This document shows positions 49,401 to 55,979 of a DNA stretch of 64,000 nt, piece by piece (position 1 is the stretch's first letter; the number at the start of each line of letters is the position of its first letter). The notes under the pieces are model-generated. The model did no database searches. It was not told the origin of the DNA and saw only the letters and a list, made by a program, of their open reading frames with translations. This stretch comes from Liolophura sinensis (Eukaryota > Mollusca > Polyplacophora > Chitonida > Chitonidae). The DNA is taken from the NCBI RefSeq assembly GCF_032854445.1, contig NC_088297.1:25530915-25594914 (forward strand), read 5' to 3'. The translations under genes and the position numbers were made by a program.

Positions 49401-50164
49401 CAGATTTATGGCATTATTTACTGCGGATTACTGCGTTAACCTTTTTTTTACCTTCATCATCTATTGATTTAAACTTTGGATTTGGACATCGCCTAATAAC
49501 TTTATTAAATAAGCAGACTGATTAATAATCTAATCCAGTCCCTCGCCGTCTCATATGCAGTACGTACGGACTAAAACTAAATTTGTTTGAGCCGAGGTTC
49601 GAATCCACGGGTATTTTTTCAGATACCTGGTGAAGTTCAGTGGTTTTCTTCAGGAACTGTGGACAGTTTCTTTCACCAATAAGTCTGCCCGCGGCCATGT
49701 GCGTTATAACGCAATTGAGTAAATCCATTAATTAATCTTACCTGAGAAATAATTGTAGACAGGTAATGTGATCTGTCGTAAATCCACGTGTGACACTTCT
49801 CTATGCGCAAGTCCGATGAGTTAACCACGTCAGGAAAACGACTACTGTTATAATAGTCTCTGTTCACGAACACAGTTTTGGTACATCGTCCTACAGGGCT
49901 ACCACCAGCCAGCGACGAACCGTTCGCGTGGAAGGAGAAGTTGTATCCGAAGCCCTTGTAGTCGCCACTCTCCCAGGGTGGTGGGCCGTCGACGCTGTCT
50001 TCGTCTGCACACCAGAATTGCATATTACCCCCCAGGAACACCATGGAGAGGTTCTGCCAGGAGCTGGGGAGACCGAGCAGCCCTAATAGGATGTAGAGGG
50101 TCACTTGATACCGGCCTAGTTCTCCTATTAGTATCAAGGTTTCATCAAAATTAAAATGCACCAT
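12955..50164 (-). CDS. SLC22-family organic ion transporter, nine-exon gene (3' end incomplete)
   Basis: Major-facilitator-superfamily transporter of the SLC22 (organic cation/carnitine/anion) group, expected to be a 12-helix plasma-membrane protein. Nine coding exons join in phase (423, 104, 155, 169, 133, 104, 221, 182 and 137 bp) to give 542 codons plus two bases, close to the usual 540-560 residues. Visible family features: N-terminal IGELGRYQ (13-20); a large first extracellular loop (about 44-150) with Cys52, 94, 124 and 146 and N-x-S/T sites at Asn75, 81, 106 and 115; SDRFGR (174-179) between helices 2 and 3; ETIGPTKR (230-237); ESPRWL (288-293); DRFGRK (407-412); AEIFPTVVRN (465-474); PETLHQKLPET (524-534). 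The start ATG at 50164 has A at -3 and G at +4. Introns run from 477 bp to 20,270 bp. The substrate cannot be assigned from sequence, so no orthologue symbol is given. The last exon, after the donor at 12954, was not securely found. Confidence 0.95.
13385..13575. mobile_element. Degraded SINE in intron 8 region
   Basis: Remnant of the same SINE group: TTCACTAATATGACGGCGATC, followed by GATGGGTTCGAACACGCGAC, a tRNA B-box-like segment. It lies within intron 8 of the transporter (13092-13844). Confidence 0.5.
13845..14026 (-). CDS. SLC22 transporter exon 8 (residues 437-497)
   Basis: A 182-bp exon. Acceptor TTATATTCTCAG sits 27 bp from a long TA microsatellite. It reads LQPLLVTCAMMGKF (helix 10), then AVIYVYSAEIFPTVVRNVGV (helix 11 entry) and GSMCARIGSLLAPQISRL. 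The AEIFPTVVRN motif is diagnostic of SLC22. It ends in phase 0 at CTG/GTGAGC (13845/13844). A plus-strand open frame over the same bases is a shadow. Confidence 0.93.
14053..14158. repeat. TA/TTA microsatellite near exon 8 acceptor
   Basis: About 68 bp of uninterrupted (AT)n followed by TATTATTATTATTG repeats. On the minus strand it lies 27 bp upstream of the exon 8 acceptor, so length changes would alter branch-point to acceptor surroundings. Confidence 0.95.
14290..15088 (+). pseudogene. LINE (non-LTR retrotransposon) ORF2, 5' fragment
   Basis: Open frame 14342-14989 gives HIWDYKTVNLEELNNVL, then KPWMTNDVRRKFRIRDRWFK, then NAIRRYTHSIKSKLSD and TYWKLMKSVLDSK, the typical linker between endonuclease and reverse transcriptase in Jockey/CR1/L2-like elements. 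Just upstream, in another phase, LDHCTMYCVLN resembles the SDH end of the endonuclease, so a frameshift lies near 14390. After the stop at 14989 the frame shifts again into SEILLLLKRIKVKRAC, which resembles the start of the reverse transcriptase. The 52-bp satellite begins there. It lies in intron 7 of the transporter, opposite strand. Confidence 0.8.
15089..32275. repeat. 17.2-kb satellite of a 52-bp monomer (S52), about 330 copies
   Basis: Monomer is ACATGTTCTACCATTATGTT, CAGTCAGAAATAGTTAACAG, CTAATCTCCCCG. Period is 52 bp with almost no length variation; one extra C sits near 25955. Common variants mark subfamilies: CACC for CAGC, GGCATG for GACATG, CCTCCACATG for CCCCGACATG, AGATATATTT for AGAAATAGTT, and TTCCCGAAATG. 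Stops occur in every plus frame (TAG, TAA). Larger blocks repeat: 19.18-21.0 kb recurs 1924 bp (37 units) later, and 27.67-28.76 kb recurs 1612 bp (31 units) later. The array sits in intron 7 of the transporter between two halves of one LINE. Confidence 0.98.
32276..33172 (+). pseudogene. LINE ORF2, 3' fragment with 3' UTR
   Basis: Starts directly at the last satellite unit. It reads GTIRTRLETVMTVPS, then SPFFPQTTKDWNDLPSTIRN, the usual end of the reverse-transcriptase region, then after a frameshift HVFKYNIIPDRSSNYCPCPN and ETANHFLIECPHF (CxC...H....C knuckle), and after another shift NNRFSQ and a stop near 32850. The 3' UTR ends in GTAAAATAAAGCACTG near 33160. Same strand and order as the 14.3-15.1 kb fragment, so both are probably one element lacking its reverse-transcriptase core. 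Confidence 0.8.
33173..34296. other. Intron 7, non-repetitive part
   Basis: Open frames up to 126 codons occur on both strands (for example 33761-34141 plus), but they overlap one another, have no recognisable domain and no splice context. I see no gene. Confidence 0.5.
34297..34517 (-). CDS. SLC22 transporter exon 7 (residues 363-437)
   Basis: A 221-bp exon with acceptor CTGTCGCAG and donor GTGAGT (34296-34291). It reads FVISMVYYGLSLGSGSLGGS (helix 7), VYINHFLSGLVEIPSFF (helix 8), TMDRFGRKK (the repeat of the helix 2-3 motif) and helix 9 (HVFGGVACLACTPL), and ends P plus one base. Intron 7, which follows, is 20,270 bp and contains the broken LINE and the 52-bp satellite. Confidence 0.93.
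35093..35196 (-). CDS. SLC22 transporter exon 6 (residues 329-363)
   Basis: A 104-bp exon with a pyrimidine-rich acceptor ending GATCATAG (35197 upward). It begins AGEVKECVTMEKP and continues NIVDVLRAPNLRSRTCNVSF, ending HW across the junction. This matches the family's D-L-F-R-x-P-x-L-R-x-x-T segment before helix 7. The donor is GTAGAT (35092-35087), and the two leftover bases TG join the first G of exon 7 to make Trp363. A longer open frame in another phase overlaps this exon and is a shadow. Confidence 0.88.
35674..35806 (-). CDS. SLC22 transporter exon 5 (residues 284-328)
   Basis: A 133-bp exon with acceptor CTCACTAG (35807 upward). It encodes IVSESPRWLVTVGRISEAEV and then a Lys-rich cytoplasmic stretch ending RRFQ. 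ESPRWL is the hallmark at the start of the large intracellular loop between helices 6 and 7. Two donors are possible: an internal GGTGAGA after residue Leu320, and CAG/GTGATT at 35674. Only the second gives phase 0, which exon 6 needs, so it was chosen. Confidence 0.9.
35880..36150. repeat. Degenerate short repeat, CCGGAGT type
   Basis: About a dozen irregular units of (A)CCGG(A/C)GTGCCC(A/G)GAGTAAA, roughly 19-20 bp, in intron 4, 75 bp upstream (in transcription) of the exon 5 acceptor. Confidence 0.8.
36290..36385. repeat. About 33-bp repeat, three copies
   Basis: (T)GAACAGTTGCTGCTATTCAT followed by ACATTTATAT, with the third copy diverged (CAGTCGCTGCTGTTCG). Confidence 0.75.
36386..37136. 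mobile_element. Copies of an interspersed repeat (element X)
   Basis: Similar stretches at about 36410-36560, 36725-36860 and 37040-37136 share TCACCGGT.ACGT.TGA.CATTTGTCAACTATCAC, then (A)CGGTCGTCGCT and a CTGTATGTCT-type tail. The reverse complement is at 51116-51400. I do not recognise the family. These copies lie in intron 4. Confidence 0.6.
37137..37345. repeat. About 48-bp tandem repeat derived from element X
   Basis: Four to five units of TATCACACTGTCGTCGCTGC, TCTGCTTTTACTCTCTATGC and a GTACGTC end. Each unit is a copy of the segment of element X that starts at its CTATCAC motif. Confidence 0.8.
37385..37540. repeat. About 31-bp tandem repeat, five copies
   Basis: Units of TTGGACGTGTCCCATAATAC and A(C/G)TAGGACATT, the last ones diverged. 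Confidence 0.85.
37740..38418. repeat. 35-bp tandem repeat, about 19 copies
   Basis: Units of GGACCGGGCTTCGGGGATGC plus TTAGTCCACCAGCAG, very uniform, GC-rich compared with its AT-rich surroundings. In intron 4, beginning about 145 bp after the exon 4 donor in the sense of transcription. Confidence 0.95.
38563..38731 (-). CDS. SLC22 transporter exon 4 (residues 228-284)
   Basis: A 169-bp exon with acceptor TTTGTGTCACAG (38732 upward) and donor GTAAGG (38562-38557). It reads METIGPTKRMSPGVF, then helix 5 and helix 6, and ends SYW plus two bases of the next Trp codon. The ETIGPTKR stretch is the conserved cytoplasmic loop after helix 4. A stop (TAA) lies just beyond the donor, which supports the end chosen. 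Confidence 0.93.
39258..40330 (-). repeat. 20-bp array carrying the exon 3 splice donor, about 53 units
   Basis: On the minus strand the unit is GTGAGTGGGGTTTGTCATAG. The first copy is the authentic exon 3/intron 3 junction: exon end GGGTTTGTCATAG followed by GTGAGTG. By hand about 30 units retain GTGAGT, many in ATAG/GTGAGT or the stronger CAG/GTGAGT form (for example near 39635, 39674 and 39832). The two units next to the real donor read ATAG/GCGAGT. Others have lost the site (CCTCCATGAC, CATCTATGAC on plus). It fills two thirds of the 1590-bp intron 3. Confidence 0.93.
40322..40476 (-). CDS. SLC22 transporter exon 3 (residues 176-228)
   Basis: A 155-bp exon, acceptor TTTTTAAACAG (40477 upward). 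It reads FGRHRTLLSS, helix 3 (LLLLIVSGVAAAFA), then helix 4 start FVLLRFVVGSCSGGGFTVGF. The end is set at ATAG/GTGAGT (40322/40321) because the next exon begins TA ATG GAG and restores Val228-Met229-Glu-Thr-Ile-Gly-Pro. The last 13 bases of this exon plus the donor are the founding unit of the 20-bp array that follows in intron 3. Read-through past the donor gives six residues (GEWGLS) and then a stop. Confidence 0.93.
41480..41545. repeat. Isolated S45-like dimer in intron 2
   Basis: Two copies of GTGTTAGTATACTGTG(C/A)TAG plus GGACACCG(C/G). Positions 41515-41537 match the core of the 45-bp array at 8712-11210 over 23 bases without a mismatch, although the two sites are 30 kb apart. Confidence 0.8.
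41966..42245. repeat. 18-bp tandem repeat with CRE-like cores, about 15 copies
   Basis: Units of AAGCCGACGTCAAGCATT. At least seven contain GACGTCA and one is a full palindrome TGACGTCA (42010-42017), the consensus cAMP-response element. It starts about 85 bp inside intron 2 of the transporter. The period divides by three, so frames of SSIKPT-type repeats are open on both strands; no gene is inferred. Confidence 0.9.
42333..42436 (-). CDS. SLC22 transporter exon 2 (residues 142-176)
   Basis: A 104-bp exon between a TTTGCAG acceptor (42437-42443) and a GTACGT donor (42332-42327). It reads YNLVCGDEWKIST, then helix 2, then GYLSDR, ending two bases into the Arg codon. This is the standard LVC..W.....S...G...G....G.LSDR block of SLC22 proteins. 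From memory 104 bp is also the usual size of this exon in vertebrate SLC22 genes; that comparison is not checked here. Confidence 0.93.
42437..44105. other. Intron 1, 3' part
   Basis: Mostly non-repetitive. Contains a B-box-like remnant at about 42785-42812 and an ATTT microsatellite at 43412-43455. No exon recognised. Confidence 0.5.
44106..44252 (+). mobile_element. SINE 3' part, plus strand
   Basis: CCTGCAGATGGTAGTGGGTT, then CCCGGTTTCCTCCCACCATA, then AGTACGACGTAAAACACCAA and an AAATAAATAAATAAAA tail: the same body and tail as the other SINEs here, without its head. Confidence 0.75.
44270..44555 (-). mobile_element. SINE head and body fragments, minus strand
   Basis: 44270-44342 reversed reads GGCTCCGATGGCTCAGTTGA, a tRNA-like head, followed by a 3' portion GATCCAGCGTCAATCCTGGG. 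44400-44555 on plus shows GGGAGGAAACCGGGCAGAGC and GAAAGCCAGCATGAGCTGGA, the SINE body in minus orientation, so this is a separate, partly deleted copy. Confidence 0.65.
44585..45515. repeat. 49-bp tandem repeat, about 19 copies
   Basis: Units of CATCTGCCTTGTTATCCCAT, GTGAGAAGTCAGAATC(C/T)AG and TTATATACAG, very uniform. It lies in intron 1 of the transporter. Confidence 0.95.
46345..46500 (-). mobile_element. SINE fragment, minus strand
   Basis: GTACTCAAGATTTCACTCGT, AGGGAGGAACCCGG and GAGAACTGGTTTCGAACTT (B-box-like) follow the family body order with many changes. Confidence 0.55.
46580..46675. repeat. CA/C-rich low-complexity tract
   Basis: CCCCACCCGCCC-type sequence followed by ACACACAACCACCCACATAC and GCACACGCACACGTACACGC. 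Minus-strand frames across it are artefacts of composition. Confidence 0.85.
47215..47440. mobile_element. Interspersed repeat (element Y), copy 1
   Basis: GTAAATTTGTCAACATACAA, CAACCTAGCATGACCACCA, TTTTAACTAGGTGCAAACTG and GCAGTATTACCCAATCAGTG all recur in order at 53045-53420. A family of unknown type; there is a further partial resemblance at 58735-58860. Confidence 0.65.
47545..47690. repeat. 40-bp tandem repeat, about 3.5 copies
   Basis: Units of TTACTCTTGTCGCAAAGGCA and GGAATGTACGAGTAACCAGG. Confidence 0.85.
47691..49741. other. Intron 1, 5' part
   Basis: No coding exon recognised. Overlapping open frames near 48881-49211 occur on both strands and show no domain. Confidence 0.5.
49742..50164 (-). 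CDS. SLC22 transporter exon 1 (residues 1-141)
   Basis: Begins at ATG 50164 and ends in phase 0 at CAG before a GTAAG donor (49741-49737). It encodes the cytoplasmic N-terminus, helix 1 (about 20-43) and nearly all of the large extracellular loop, including Cys52, Cys94 and Cys124 and four N-glycosylation sequons (NFS, NGS, NSS, NSS). The open frame continues past the donor into the intron, so the CAG/GTAAG junction rather than the open frame sets the end. Exon 2 continues the loop exactly where the family predicts, with the (Y)NLVCGDEW segment. Confidence 0.92.
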
Positions 50165-51110
50165 GATGTCGGGTGTTGTTTTTACTGATCTCAGGGGTGA
50201 GGAAACAGCTGGTTTTTACCCTTAGCCTCAGTCTCGTTCTGTTTTTGGCGAACTGTCTTCTTGGCTGTGTCGAACAAACAGCTGTTTTGCTGACAGGCAA
50301 TAAGAAAACTTGGGTCACCGACAGCGCCGGCAATATCGGTCGACTCTAGTTGAAGACAAGGGACTAAAATGCGATCCTAGATTGCGCTGGTTGGATTGTC
50401 TAGGCAAAACAGAGGGAAAAGCGATCTGTGTAGGGTGTAGATATATATCTACCCCCTGACCTGTGTGGATAAGTAGATACCAGTGGATTCACTCAGATAG
50501 AAGCTGTTCTGATAGTCGTTTAAACATCGCACTATACCGTAACTGGTGGGGGTGGGGGGTGGGGGGACTATGCCAGTTCACAACTATTCAGACGGCACAT
50601 GGAGTACACAGCAGGCAGGCGTGCATTGCGCTTATTGTCGTATATGGATATAGGGTCACATGAGAGAGTTACGTGACAAAAGAGATTAGGCTGGAAAGTT
50701 TTCTGCTCGAATATACCGATGTTCGATTTTGAGAAACCAGGCATATGCTGCCAGGCTATAAAGCTTACGTGATGGAGTAACATTTCGGGAAAGTTACACT
50801 TCGGCGTTAAAAAGTGGGGTAAACCAGTTGTATTTTATAATTTATTGGAATCAATCGCACAGCAACTGGAACTAGAGATACTGTAAAATCTCATCTAAAG
50901 AGTTGATGGTTCGACCCCGCGACTTGTTTGGCTTTTATAGATGTGTCATCGGAATTTGGTTCACTCGCATGACAAGGTTTCATGCTCTCGCCTGATGGTT
51001 TACAAGGTCCAAATGTTACTGGAGGGATTTATTCCTACGACCTCCCACAAAATAAGGGGGTCGTTACACCCCATAAAACCTCTCCACTTTACAAAGATTC
51101 TTATTTTCTG
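50165..51110. other. Upstream region of the transporter gene
   Basis: Presumed 5' UTR and promoter of the transporter on minus. No TATA box or upstream exon could be supported; a G-rich tract is at 50546-50565. A B-box-like segment (GGTTCGACCCCGCGAC) near 50909 suggests a SINE remnant. Confidence 0.4.
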
Positions 51111-51115
51111 CAGTG

Positions 51116-51400
51116 AGAATAATATAATTAAAGACGTACAGAACAGAGAGAAAAACCAGAGCAACGACCACAGTGTGATAGCTGGCAAATGATCACACGT
51201 AACCGGTGAAATACGGCCTCCTATCAATTTACCTCACTTCTGACTATTCATGTAAATGTTGAATCAGTAGTAAATGACATGCCCCTAGCACCATGACTTA
51301 GCCAGAATTAGGTAAAAAAATGCAGGGATGTTAATTGCAAATATATTAGACATCACTGGTCTAGAATTACTCAGCACCCTTGTTGGCAAACATGGACAGA
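51116..51400. mobile_element. Element X copy, reverse orientation
   Basis: Contains CAACGACCACAGTGTGATAG, CTGGCAAATGATCACACGTA and ACCGGTGAAATACGG, the reverse complement of the copies at 36.4-37.1 kb. It continues into GACTTAGCCAGAATTAGG and CATCACTGGTCTAGAATT, which also recur near 37555 and 37680. Confidence 0.65.
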
Positions 51401-51829
51401 TCACTGAGAATCTCCGGCCATCTGTGTCATAATTGTATCTAGTTCCGCATAACCCGGAACTACGGGCTATTTACGGATGCGATTTTTATTACATTAACAG
51501 GGTACTTTTGTTAACAGTTGTAATCATAGAGCGACCCAGAGACCTAGATTTGTATTCGATCTGGAGTCTATTGAGACTTGAATTGGATGTCGTATGTAGA
51601 GTACCCATGGGCCTCTCTTTATCAATGAAAACTAATGACTAATTCGCAATTTATATATTATTTATCGCAGATTCCTTTGGGAACTGATGTTTCAGGAGTT
51701 TAAAAATGGATAAGAAATGGAAATGGATCTCGCGATTATCCACTTGGAACGCCCCTTCATGGTCCATGAGTACCATAGGAATGTCGGATTTGACGGTTAG
51801 AATCAACATTTACTTACCGACTTACTGAT

Positions 51830-52137
51830 TATAACTGATCGACACACAAACTGGCAGACCAACTGAAAATCAAACTGAGAGACAGAGTGACAGACAAACT
51901 GAAAATTGGCAGATAAAGCGACAGAAAAACTGACGGACAATCTGACAGACAAACTAAAGGCCAAACCGACAAACTGACCGACAAATTGAGGGACCAACTG
52001 ACGAACAAAATGACAGACAAGCTGACAGACAAGCTGACAGACAAGCTTGCAGACAAACTGACGGACAAACTGACAGACCAACTGACAGACCAACTGAACG
52101 GCCAACTGACGGAAGAACTAACGGACAAACTAACACA
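51830..52137. repeat. 12-bp repeat, about 25 copies
   Basis: Units of GACAGACAAACT with variants. Because 12 divides by three, several frames stay open on both strands (for example TDKL repeats on plus); this is not a gene. Confidence 0.9.
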
Positions 52138-53040
52138 ACGAATTATGCAGCTGCATGTAGCAGCTAAAATAGACTAGTATATAAAGGGGTAAAAAATGTA
52201 CACAATATGCGAAATGTTTTAAGTAAAAAACTCTATTAAACAAAGACCTGATAGCCTGGGGAATTTAGGGTCTTGCTTACAGGTATGTGAATACAAACCA
52301 CAATTAACTGGTTCTGGTAATTACCGGTACAGGTGTATAACCAAAGCCCCTCAGGCAAAATGTATTTCCCTGATTGACAATTGAACAGGTGCGCGTACAG
52401 TTAACAAACAACGTTATAGTTAAACGTTCAAATTGCTCAAAAGTGTACCGATAAAAGCAAAAAATGTAAACAAAAATAGCTCTGGGGTATCTATAACATG
52501 CACTCACTGGTATAGACATTGTGACGGTACCATGAATTTTAAACAAATGCCGCTGGTAAGCAGATGTGAAACAAATCATTTTTTATATCAGGTCATCCAG
52601 CTCAATCACCGTAAAAAAATTGTGTACTCAAGCAGAGAGAACGGCAACGAACTTAAAAAGTCAGTCACTCAGTCAGTCAGTCAGTCAGTCAGCCGACCTG
52701 TATACTTTCAACCAGTTCAACAACTGGCCGAACTGATATTCGTCTGTTGTGGTGCCACGTGACACGTTGTCGAAAGACATCCAGAAACTGCCGAGTGTTC
52801 CATAGACGATGCCCAACGTGTCTGGCATATGTTGTAAACCCTGTTCACAGTATGCTTAGCCGATATTGTATTTGCGGAGCAATAATTGTGTCAGGGAAAT
52901 AGTAATACGGGTCAACGCCTGACCGATTTCCTTCCTACAACCTGTGGTATAATAAGCAGCCCTTTCTTTAACAGGGTCTTGACATTTTGTGCAAACATAA
53001 CCACGGGATGGCCCGTTATGATAACACGAGAGCGTTAATA
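52138..53040. other. Spacer with a short GTCA microsatellite
   Basis: (CAGT)n at 52660-52692. No exon or known element recognised in the remainder. Confidence 0.5.
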
Positions 53041-53044
53041 TTTA

Positions 53045-53420
53045 TGTAGTAAATTTGTCAGCTTCAACCTGAGAAATATATACGGCCTGACTTTCGCGTG
53101 GTGCAATGTCATACCACCACATGCAGCTTGCGCTTTTCTCTACAACATATCGAAAACTCAACCTAGCACGACCACCAATTTTTTGAACTGGGGTTGCTGG
53201 AAGTGAAGTCATAGCATTTTATTACCTTGGTAACCTCCAGAGGGTAGGAAATAACACTGGCAAAAAAGTTTTCAGTTCTATCAAAAACAGAAAAAATTTC
53301 AGATATATTTTAACTTGGTGCAAACTTACAGTGCAGACATTTATATTACAGCAACAACCTATAATGTCTGTATAGCAGTATTACCCAAATCGGTTCTCAT
53401 TCACTCTCCAGCTCGGAGGC
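53045..53420. mobile_element. Element Y, copy 2
   Basis: Same ordered blocks as 47215-47440, with an extra segment between CAACCTAGCACGACCACCAA and TTTTAACTTGGTGCAAACTT (about 53180-53305), so one copy is deleted or the other carries an insertion. Confidence 0.65.
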
Positions 53421-53621
53421 AAATCTTGCACCCAATTGCCTGAATTGCGCATGTGTCAAAACAGACATTCGTATACCAGTCGTCAACCATTATGGACCCT
53501 CCGGGTCAATAATCGCAAGACGAGTTTCAAACCACCAAAGACCGAAGATTTATACAATGAGATTTTATTTTATTTGTGTTTAACGATGTATCTAATATGA
53601 TATAAGGTTTACAGCAGAGAG

Positions 53622-54110
53622 AGTAACGCCAGAACAGCGACCACAGGGTGATAACTGGCAAATAGTTACACGTAACAGAACAGGGACCACAGGGTGATAA
53701 CTAGAAAATAGTTACACGTAACAGAGCAGCGACCACAGTGTGATAACTTGGCAAATAGTTACACGTAACAGAACAGCGACCACAGTGTGATAACTTGGCA
53801 AATACTTACACGTAACAGAACAGCGACCACAGTGTGATAACTGGCAAATAGTTACACGTAACAGAGCAGCGACCACAGTGTGATAACTGGCAAATAGTTA
53901 ACGTAACAGAACAGCGACCACAGTGTGATAACTGGCAAATAGTTACACGTAACAGAACAGAGACCACAATGTGATAACTGGCAAATAGTTACACGTAACA
54001 GAACAGCGACCACAGAGTGATAACTGGCAAATAGTTACACGTAACCTAACAACTTAAAAAGTATATAAAATAGTTACACGTAACCTAACAACTTAAAAAG
54101 TATATAAAGT
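53622..54110. repeat. 44-bp tandem repeat derived from element X
   Basis: About nine units of GTGATAACTGGCAAATAGTT, ACACGTAACAGAACAGCGAC and CACA, then two units of a 39-40-bp subtype with CTAACAACTTAAAAAGTATA. The unit corresponds to the terminal part of element X at 51150-51195. Confidence 0.9.
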
Positions 54111-54717
54111 AAGAAATTAGGACAGATTCATTTAGATAGAAGCAAGTAACAGTTTTCATTGATGTCAGAGTGTATAGTTACTTATTTCATTGGTACCTTA
54201 AACAGTACCGGTACTAAAAAATATTTCACTTACACGATGGCAGCCGGTATTATGCTAGGAGTAGTAAATCGGGCAGAGCCTGGGGTGTGTGTATGGGGGG
54301 GGGGCGTTATTGAAAGTGAAACGAGAAAGATGCAAGATAGGCATGATAATGTAATCTGAATCCAGATAATGTACCATGCTTTTCTAGCGGTTCAGTTGTT
54401 GCATTTGTCTTATGTGCTTTCGTTTCTTATGGTGTCTTCTCAAGCATGCAGAGTGCGACACCATTCAATCACTTTAATCCTGTTTAATATTTAACGTGCC
54501 GAGCGAAGCTTGTTAAATGAACAAACCAATCAGGATTCTCTCCCCTGAACTCTTTCAATATTTCATAACATTTCCTGAACTCGGGCTGTTATCCAGTATG
54601 ACTTGTACATGAGATTTGAAATTCTTATATGAAATGAAAGTTCTCCAACAACAGATTTTCATTGAATCAGATGATGAATTATGACGAAGGAGGAACCAGC
54701 AGTTGACACAAGTACCA

Positions 54718-54830
54718 AACAGTTGAGTGTCATATGGGACAGAATCCCAGTTCAGTGTCACATGGGACAGAATCCCAGTTCAGTGTCATATGGGACAGAG
54801 TCCCAGTTCAGTGTCATATGAGACAAAGTC
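54718..54830. repeat. 28-bp tandem repeat, four copies
   Basis: Units of GTGTCATATGGGACAGAATC and CCAGTTCA. Confidence 0.85.
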
Positions 54831-55979
54831 TCACAAAACTCTTGTCTCAAATTATGGTGCCAAAGTTCAGTTGATATATTCTGGCACATAGTCTCTGTGG
54901 TCCACTTTTGATATCTCAGACAAGTTCAACTTGTTTTAGACTGGAGCTGGATTCTGAGGTATTGTGAGACTGATGAGTCCCAGAATTTTGGGACTGGGAA
55001 AATTCCCAGATTTTTGACACTGTATTCTCGGCTTCCTGAGACTGATTCCCACTAAGTGTCAACTGTCTCTGAATTTTTAAACTGGATCACAAATCATTTT
55101 TCCCGATACTGGGACTGCTTCCCAATTCACGGTACAAGAATTTTCCCACTCTTAATAAAATAGCTACTTACTGAGGATGCTTACCAGCAATTTGGTGTCA
55201 ACTCTCGGCAGATTCCAATGCCATCTGCGAACGCTGAAAAATCAGCCTATTTATCGATTTCCACATTGTGTGGGCGGAGCAATGAGCCAAATCAGGAGAC
55301 TCTGATTGGTCAGAAAAGCAATTTTTCACCGTTTTTGACCAATGTACAAAAATGGCGGCAACACAAAACTTCTGCTTTCGAGGTTGAACTGAGGACAATA
55401 AATGTCACATTTTCTGTGTGAAACAAGAACGAAAATAGAAGGTAAAGGTTTTCCAGATAAGACAATGGCATAGAATTTCGTAATTTCTACATTATCATCA
55501 CTACATTTCTGAAAAACACTTATAATTATCCCAAATATGTATGAACGCCGATACAGCAACAACAACATAATCACTCGTCCATGAACATATAGACGTAAGT
55601 TTAAAACTTCCTACGAGAACGAATAAACGCTATATTGGCAAATATTGACTTCGTAAATTAACTAGTATGCCGTCAGATAACGATCTTAATAAAGCTTCCG
55701 TGAAAATTCATTAAAACATGAATATATGAAATTTCCCTGTGTTAAATTTATTTCTTAATTCCTACTTCCTTAAATCCCGCTACATTATCGTATGAGTTTA
55801 TTAATCAAAGATATGTATCCATCGACGATTTTACTCTACGTCATAAAGCATTGCTGCTGAATCGTCTCAGCTAGCTTGTTATTTTGATATTAGGCATCTC
55901 TATTCAAACATATAGTAATAATTTTTGCCGAACATACCAGGCACTAATTACAACCTGTAATCATACTGTGGAAGATCTA
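54831..55979. other. Spacer, nothing recognised
   Basis: Contains CCCAGA/TGGGA-rich degenerate sequence to about 55150 that may be a decayed continuation of the 28-bp repeat. Open frames near 55200-55570 overlap on opposite strands and lack domains. Confidence 0.45.

Noticed and set aside
51830-52137. Repeat proteins in the 12-bp array
   Set aside because: Several overlapping frames are open on both strands solely because the period divides by three; there is no start context or flanking exon.
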